DNA from: Portulaca oleracea
Lineage: Eukaryota > Streptophyta > Magnoliopsida > Caryophyllales > Portulacaceae
Direction of reading: 5' to 3'
NCBI GenBank assembly: GCA_029582165.1
Contig: CM055888.1
Span: 15,372,001-15,436,000 of the forward strand
Length of the DNA: 64,000 nucleotides
This document shows positions 59,757-64,000 of this stretch, piece after piece. How positions within the stretch are numbered: position 1 is the first letter of the stretch; every line of letters starts with the position of its first letter. Both the position numbers and the translations under genes were made by a program. A model generated the notes under the pieces. That model had not been told where the DNA came from. It searched no databases and saw nothing but the letters and a program-made list of their open reading frames with translations.

Positions 59757-59991
59757 GTAGCGTCAACTGAGGACAAGTTAAGAGAGACTAGACTAGATGA
59801 TTTGGACCCGTCCATATATAGGAGAAGAGAGGACTCCCCTATTAGATGTGAGGGGGTTAGGATCACTCTTGGGCGTCGTGGATGTGAGAGACTTAAAAAT
59901 CCAAGAGAGAGGTGATTATGGCGGACTTGAGAGACTTAGGCTGGACACGACACTAAATAGGGGAGTTTGGCGTCTGACATTAAGGTGATAT
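59757..59991 (+). pseudogene. RTE-type LINE remnant, C-terminal end of the polyprotein
   Basis: Fragments in shifting frames read STEDKLRETRLDDLDPSIYR, RREDSPIRCEG and VIMADLRDLG, then LDTTLNRGVWRLTLR and a stop. This order (EDKMRETRLRWFGH / RRPEDAPVR / DLKELGL / RxxWR) is that of the last ~80 residues of plant RTE LINEs. At least one frameshift (near 59920) is present. The 3' tail probably runs to about 60120. Truncation at the 5' side is normal for LINEs. Confidence 0.75.
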
Positions 59992-60160
59992 GGTTAGGTT
60001 TTCTAGTAGGGTATTGTGGTTTGCTTTGATGTGTTGTTGTTGGTCTTCTATTCAATTATGTTATCCATATACATCCCGCGCCTATTCCTCAACTACTTGC
60101 AGCGAAGACAAGTGTATATCTCTTTAGCTCCTCAAGCTCCTTCATTTTTAGATATATATT

Positions 60161-60305
60161 AGATGCACTCGGAGCATATGTTCCAGATATTTGTGAGTGA
60201 ACTATTATAACAATCAGAGTGAACAATCATAATAATCAGAGTGAACAACCTTATATATATGGGTGAACAATTATAGAATTTGGAGCACATGCTTCGGGAG
60301 CACCT
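60161..60305. mobile_element. Short MITE with 25-bp inverted ends
   Basis: 145 bp starting agatgcactcggagcatatg and ending with a diverged inverse (inverse reads aggtgctcccgaagcatgtg). The interior has four gtgaac words. Target duplication not resolved. Confidence 0.6.
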
Positions 60306-61439
60306 AATAAATTGCATTCATTTCTTGGTCTCTCAAATGTTTTTTCAATGGTTTTCCTATTGAGTTTTGTTAGTGTTTCAATGTGTATCCAAAGTGGTTA
60401 TTGAAAGGGGATTTTTTTTTAAAATTTTGTCTACAGGAAGCAACATCTCCATGGACTTCATTTCATGTGGGTAAAGCTACCTACACGTGGATTTCCTAAA
60501 CCTTGCTCAAACTTATTTTTATGGGGAGGTTGTTGTTGTCTACTTAATAATAATAACCATTTCATATATTTGAAATTAAAAACTGTTTGTCTAGTTTCCT
60601 TGAAAAACTTGTTTCCTTATTCCAGAATCAACCTCGGGTATTTTGCCGATTTAAATTTGATGAAATGATTAATCGTGGTAATTAACATTGAACTCTCATA
60701 AATATGACATATTCTATAAAACTCTAGTACTAGTGAACAATATTTTATGTAATCATTTCACCCTCAATGAAAAATAAAATCTATTTTCATTATATAATCG
60801 ACTCAATCCTTAATCAATATCATCTTTATCTTGAATTCATCTCTTATACTTTAATATGCCTAATTTGTAGTTTCTCTTGAAAGTCGAATGATCCAATCTA
60901 CATAGGTCTTAAGATTGTCTAGGAAAGTGAAAATTGCATGGTCTACTCTTCACTTGGTATGACATTGATCATATGTACAAGATGGATTGTACTGGATATG
61001 GTCTAAGTTCTTCGATTTCACCTTAATTTAGATATGATTACCTGGCCATAAATAAATTTAAGGATAAAATTAATCCTGTTTTACTGCAAATAATATAATT
61101 TCTTATGGTTCTTTTAATATACTTGAACATTCTCAATAATTTATAATACAAATGCGTATCGATATTGTCTTACTTGTATAGTATTAGTGATTTATCTTGT
61201 TATTCTTGTGTGAGACTGTGAGTATTATGTTGGATGTGTTTTATGGCTTTGATATGAGACCATGGCTAAGGTACTAAGGTTTTGTTTAATTATTAATCGC
61301 AAAGTGCAAATAAAAATGATGAATTTAGTATTGGCATAATTCAAGAATATTCGTTCATCCTACAATATCAATAAATATCAAAAGCAACATTGGCGAAGAA
61401 ATTCGGTTTCAAAGTAAATAAAGGATAATTAATGATATA
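60306..61439. other. AT-rich intergenic, no gene seen
   Basis: Short frames (for example 60465-60668) lack any family pattern. The 5' UTR of the LINE below may begin in the last few hundred bases. Confidence 0.5.
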
Positions 61440-63120
61440 CATGGGTTCCTGGAGGGGGAGGTGGCCTTGGAGGAAAGAAGATCATGCCATTTTCGTTGGG
61501 AATCTGCCTGAGAGATTGGACATATATAGGTTATAAGGAGTTTTTGGCCACATTGGCAGAATCAGGAAGGTGATTATTGCAAGTAGGAAAGGTCTACATG
61601 GCAGATATGGATTCATCTATTTTTGGAGTGGTGACAAGGTGGAAGAAAGCATCAAAAGAATGAATCATAGAGTAGTTAGAGGACACAAAATTCTGGTGCA
61701 GAAAGCTCGCGAAAAGTGGTCGGCACGAAGGAAAGAGAATGAGACAAAGAAAATTTGGGTGCGAAAGAATATTAATGAGATCAGGGAGAAAGAAGACGAG
61801 AATCTTATTTCAAGTTTGGTTGGAAATCCAAATGAGGAGATTGTTGAGTGGCTTTCTAGAAGCGTAGTGTGCACTAGCCCACATCCAAGAGACCTATTAT
61901 CCATGTCATCAACCATAACCCACACTATAGGCCCTGTTTCGAAGATCACAACAATCAACGACTTCAAATTTATTGTAACGCTACCAACAAAGGAGGAGGC
62001 TGAGGAATTGGTGAACAATCCGAGAGAGCTAGGAGTCTGGTTTGAAGACATCAGAATGTGGACTAGGTATAAAAACTGTGAAGTCAGAAGAGCTTGGGTG
62101 GATATTCATGGCCTGCCCCCCTCCCCCCCTGCCGGATGGAAGTTAGATAATTTTCAGAAATGTGTCAGTCAGTGGGGGAAGATTGTGAGTCTAAGTCAGG
62201 ACATCAACAATGTTGAGCATTTTAAAAATATGCGGGCTCAGATTGTCACCAAATTTCTGTCAAGGATTGATGGTATGGTATTGTTCACCTCGGAGGATTG
62301 CACATTCAAGGTGTTCATTAAAGAATCCAACACCTTCAACCATGTGCCAGTTGCGAAGATAACAGACAAAACTGGAAGTAAGGGCGGGCCCCTAGCTTTG
62401 AACCAGGATAGTGACGATGATGAAAGTCAATACCAATCATTGAGCCCTTATCGTCATTTGCCAAAAAAAAATCGATGCCATATCCATTGTGCAGAGCTCT
62501 AATAAGTTGGAGATGTAAGACCAACAGGCGAATGGAGAACGGCGGGTAACTGAAGAGGTTGCAGACTCTGTACGCCACACACACACCACCTTGAAACCAG
62601 CGCAAAGCCGCCAAGAAGAGTTATTGCACCAGCTCAGTAATAATGGGTACATTGAAGAAATCAGAAGCCTCGCTGAGCAGGTCGAGGTGCTGAAAGGAGA
62701 ATCGGTTGGTGCATTGGGATGAACGATTGGGAAGTGGTGCAATCTGCACAGGAACAACGTGAATTGGGTAATAGAGAGAATGCCTCCATCATTAATGCTA
62801 ATAATATAGAGGAGACCAATGATATTCACGAGGAAGGGGAGCTGCACTCTGTTTACATTGAGGAGAGTGACAATCAGGCTAATGCAAAACATTAAGGAGT
62901 GTTTGAGTTATCTCCTCAACTAATTGAGGAGGTCAATTATGCGGAAATCAGTAGGAGAGTTAACGATCAAGCTCACACAGTAGGAGATGATATTGGTCTC
63001 AAAATCTGGGATGACTTTGAAGAAAATGGTATTGAACTGACAAGACTCAAGAGTAAGGGAGGTAGAAGTTCAGAGAAAAAGAGGGCAAAAAAAGACCAAG
63101 AAGGGTGCGGGAAAAGGTAG
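61440..63120 (+). pseudogene. L1-type LINE ORF1 with RRM and DUF4283-like domain
   Basis: An RRM is visible: RNP2 IFVGNL near 61491 and RNP1 GRYGFIYF near 61603. Between them an in-frame TAA (about 61534) interrupts it. After the RRM comes a basic linker, then a DUF4283-like region (DFKFIVTLPTKEEAEELV, RRAWVDIHGLPP, NFQKCVSQWGKIVSL). The open piece is 61570-62502. A stop there is followed by a coiled segment (about 62640-62700, EEIRSLAEQVEVLKGES) and a Lys-rich C-terminus (KSKGGRSSEKKRAKKDQ, ending 63120). RRM-bearing ORF1 is known from the BNR-type L1 LINEs of beet and related plant lineages. ORF1 binds the element RNA. Confidence 0.85.
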
Positions 63121-63137
63121 AAGAAGTAGGAGTTAAG

Positions 63138-64000
63138 ATGAGAATCAAGGCTTGGAATGTGCGTGGTATCAGATCGATAGACAAAAAGAGATCTATTAAA
63201 GATTTGATAAGGATGGAGCAGTTGATCATAATGGGTTTAGTGGAGACAAAGCATGAGTGATTTGATGATTGGGACGTCAAACGCTGTTGGGGAAATGTTG
63301 ACGTTGGCTGGTCACATGTTCAAGCCCACGGAAGGTCTGGAGGTCTAATCTTGCTACGGGATAAAGCATAGTTCATTTGTGACAAAGAACGGAAGGGTGA
63401 AAGATGGATTTGTATTGAGGGCAAATAAATCAAGGACGAAATGATGTGTGCAGTTTGTCTAGTGTATGCACCAAGTGATAATTCTAGCAGATCGGAAGTG
63501 TGGAATCAACTAAGGCAACTCAAGAATACTACCCAGTCCCCCTTCATTCTGATGGATGACTTAAATGAAGTCCTTACTCCAGGTGAAAGAAGAGGTTGTC
63601 AGGAAATTACAACAAGAATGAAGGGCTTTGCGGAATTTGTACAAGACACTGAGATCTAAGTCATTCCTGTGAACCAGCAATCCACGTACATGAGAGCAAA
63701 TGTTACAAGTCGCATTGACAAGATAATGCGGCTCTCCGATTTAAATGGTAGCGGAAGTATGGAACTTTGTTTCTATGATGCGAGTGTGCAGCAGCAATAG
63801 GGATTCAATTGCAGCAGAATCTGGGCAGCTGACTCTCTCCTGTGGACAACTTCAGGTTGTGGTTTAATCAATGGATTGAAATGAATATCCTGAATCGAGC
63901 AAGAAAGAAATTCCAGATTGCAACATGTTTGGCAACTGTTTGGACAATATGGCAGCACAAGAATGAAGTGGTGTTTGAAAACAGGTCTCAGGACTGCAAC
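63138..64000 (+). pseudogene. L1-type LINE ORF2: endonuclease start fused to C-terminal end
   Basis: ATG at 63138 begins MRIKAWNVRGIRSIDKKRSI, the apurinic-type endonuclease start. It continues with IIMGLVETKHE, SGGLILLRDKA, CLVYAPSDNSSRSEVWNQL and FILMDDLNEVL, with in-frame stops near 63258, 63368, 63427 and 63657. After SRIDKI (about 63710) it jumps to sequence of the ORF2 C-terminus (LWFNQWIEMNILNRARKKF, WTIWQHKNEVVFENR). The whole reverse transcriptase is missing. The element runs off the window end. Confidence 0.85.

Overview
The window is nuclear DNA from a flowering plant, most likely a eudicot. It is AT-rich and has genes with many introns, a PSPG-box glycosyltransferase, a full-size peroxisomal ABC transporter, and many plant transposon families (Ty1/copia, long-LTR Ty3/gypsy, Mutator-like, Stowaway-like and Tourist-like MITEs, L1-type and RTE-type LINEs, a SINE). 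I cannot fix the species. No rRNA gene, free-standing tRNA gene or CRISPR array was seen.

Host genes, left to right: (1) an intronless UDP-glycosyltransferase of the zeatin O-glucosyltransferase type (1681-3099, +). (2) A GRF zinc-finger / coiled-coil / membrane-anchor gene (8012-18836, +), cut in two by a 10.3 kb LTR retrotransposon. (3) The peroxisomal fatty-acyl-CoA ABC transporter ABCD1 (PXA1/COMATOSE), coding exons 26631-46080, +. I resolved 25 exons by matching splice sites and reading frame. One splice donor is missing and one exon junction is out of frame. (4) A TMEM14/FAX-type small membrane protein (47339-47668, -) with an intron in its 5' leader.

Mobile DNA: a copia remnant (4765-5640); a SINE with a perfect 10 bp target duplication (5710-5946); a long-LTR gypsy element that keeps an unknown ORF and only the integrase tail (8308-18579); a deleted Mutator-like transposase gene on the minus strand (19892-22647); MITEs between genes and inside ABCD1 introns; a Pack-MULE (49906-52039) carrying the first exon of a choline-phosphate cytidylyltransferase gene and a membrane-protein fragment, inserted just upstream of the FAX-type gene; a complete but mutated copia element with perfect TSDs (52205-58288); an RTE LINE tail (59757-59991); and an L1-type LINE with an RRM in ORF1 (61440 to the window end).

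The most unusual structure is a family of ~17 bp motifs (roughly GGATTCTAGTGGTCCCT) repeated at 30-31 bp, about three helical turns. It occurs in an array between the GRF gene and the Mutator-like gene, in an intron of that Mutator-like gene, and at 28-30 bp spacing in the terminal repeats of two related MITEs inside ABCD1 introns and of a terminus at 7401. This looks like a DNA-binding array belonging to one transposon family. The GRF gene may be an accessory gene of that family.
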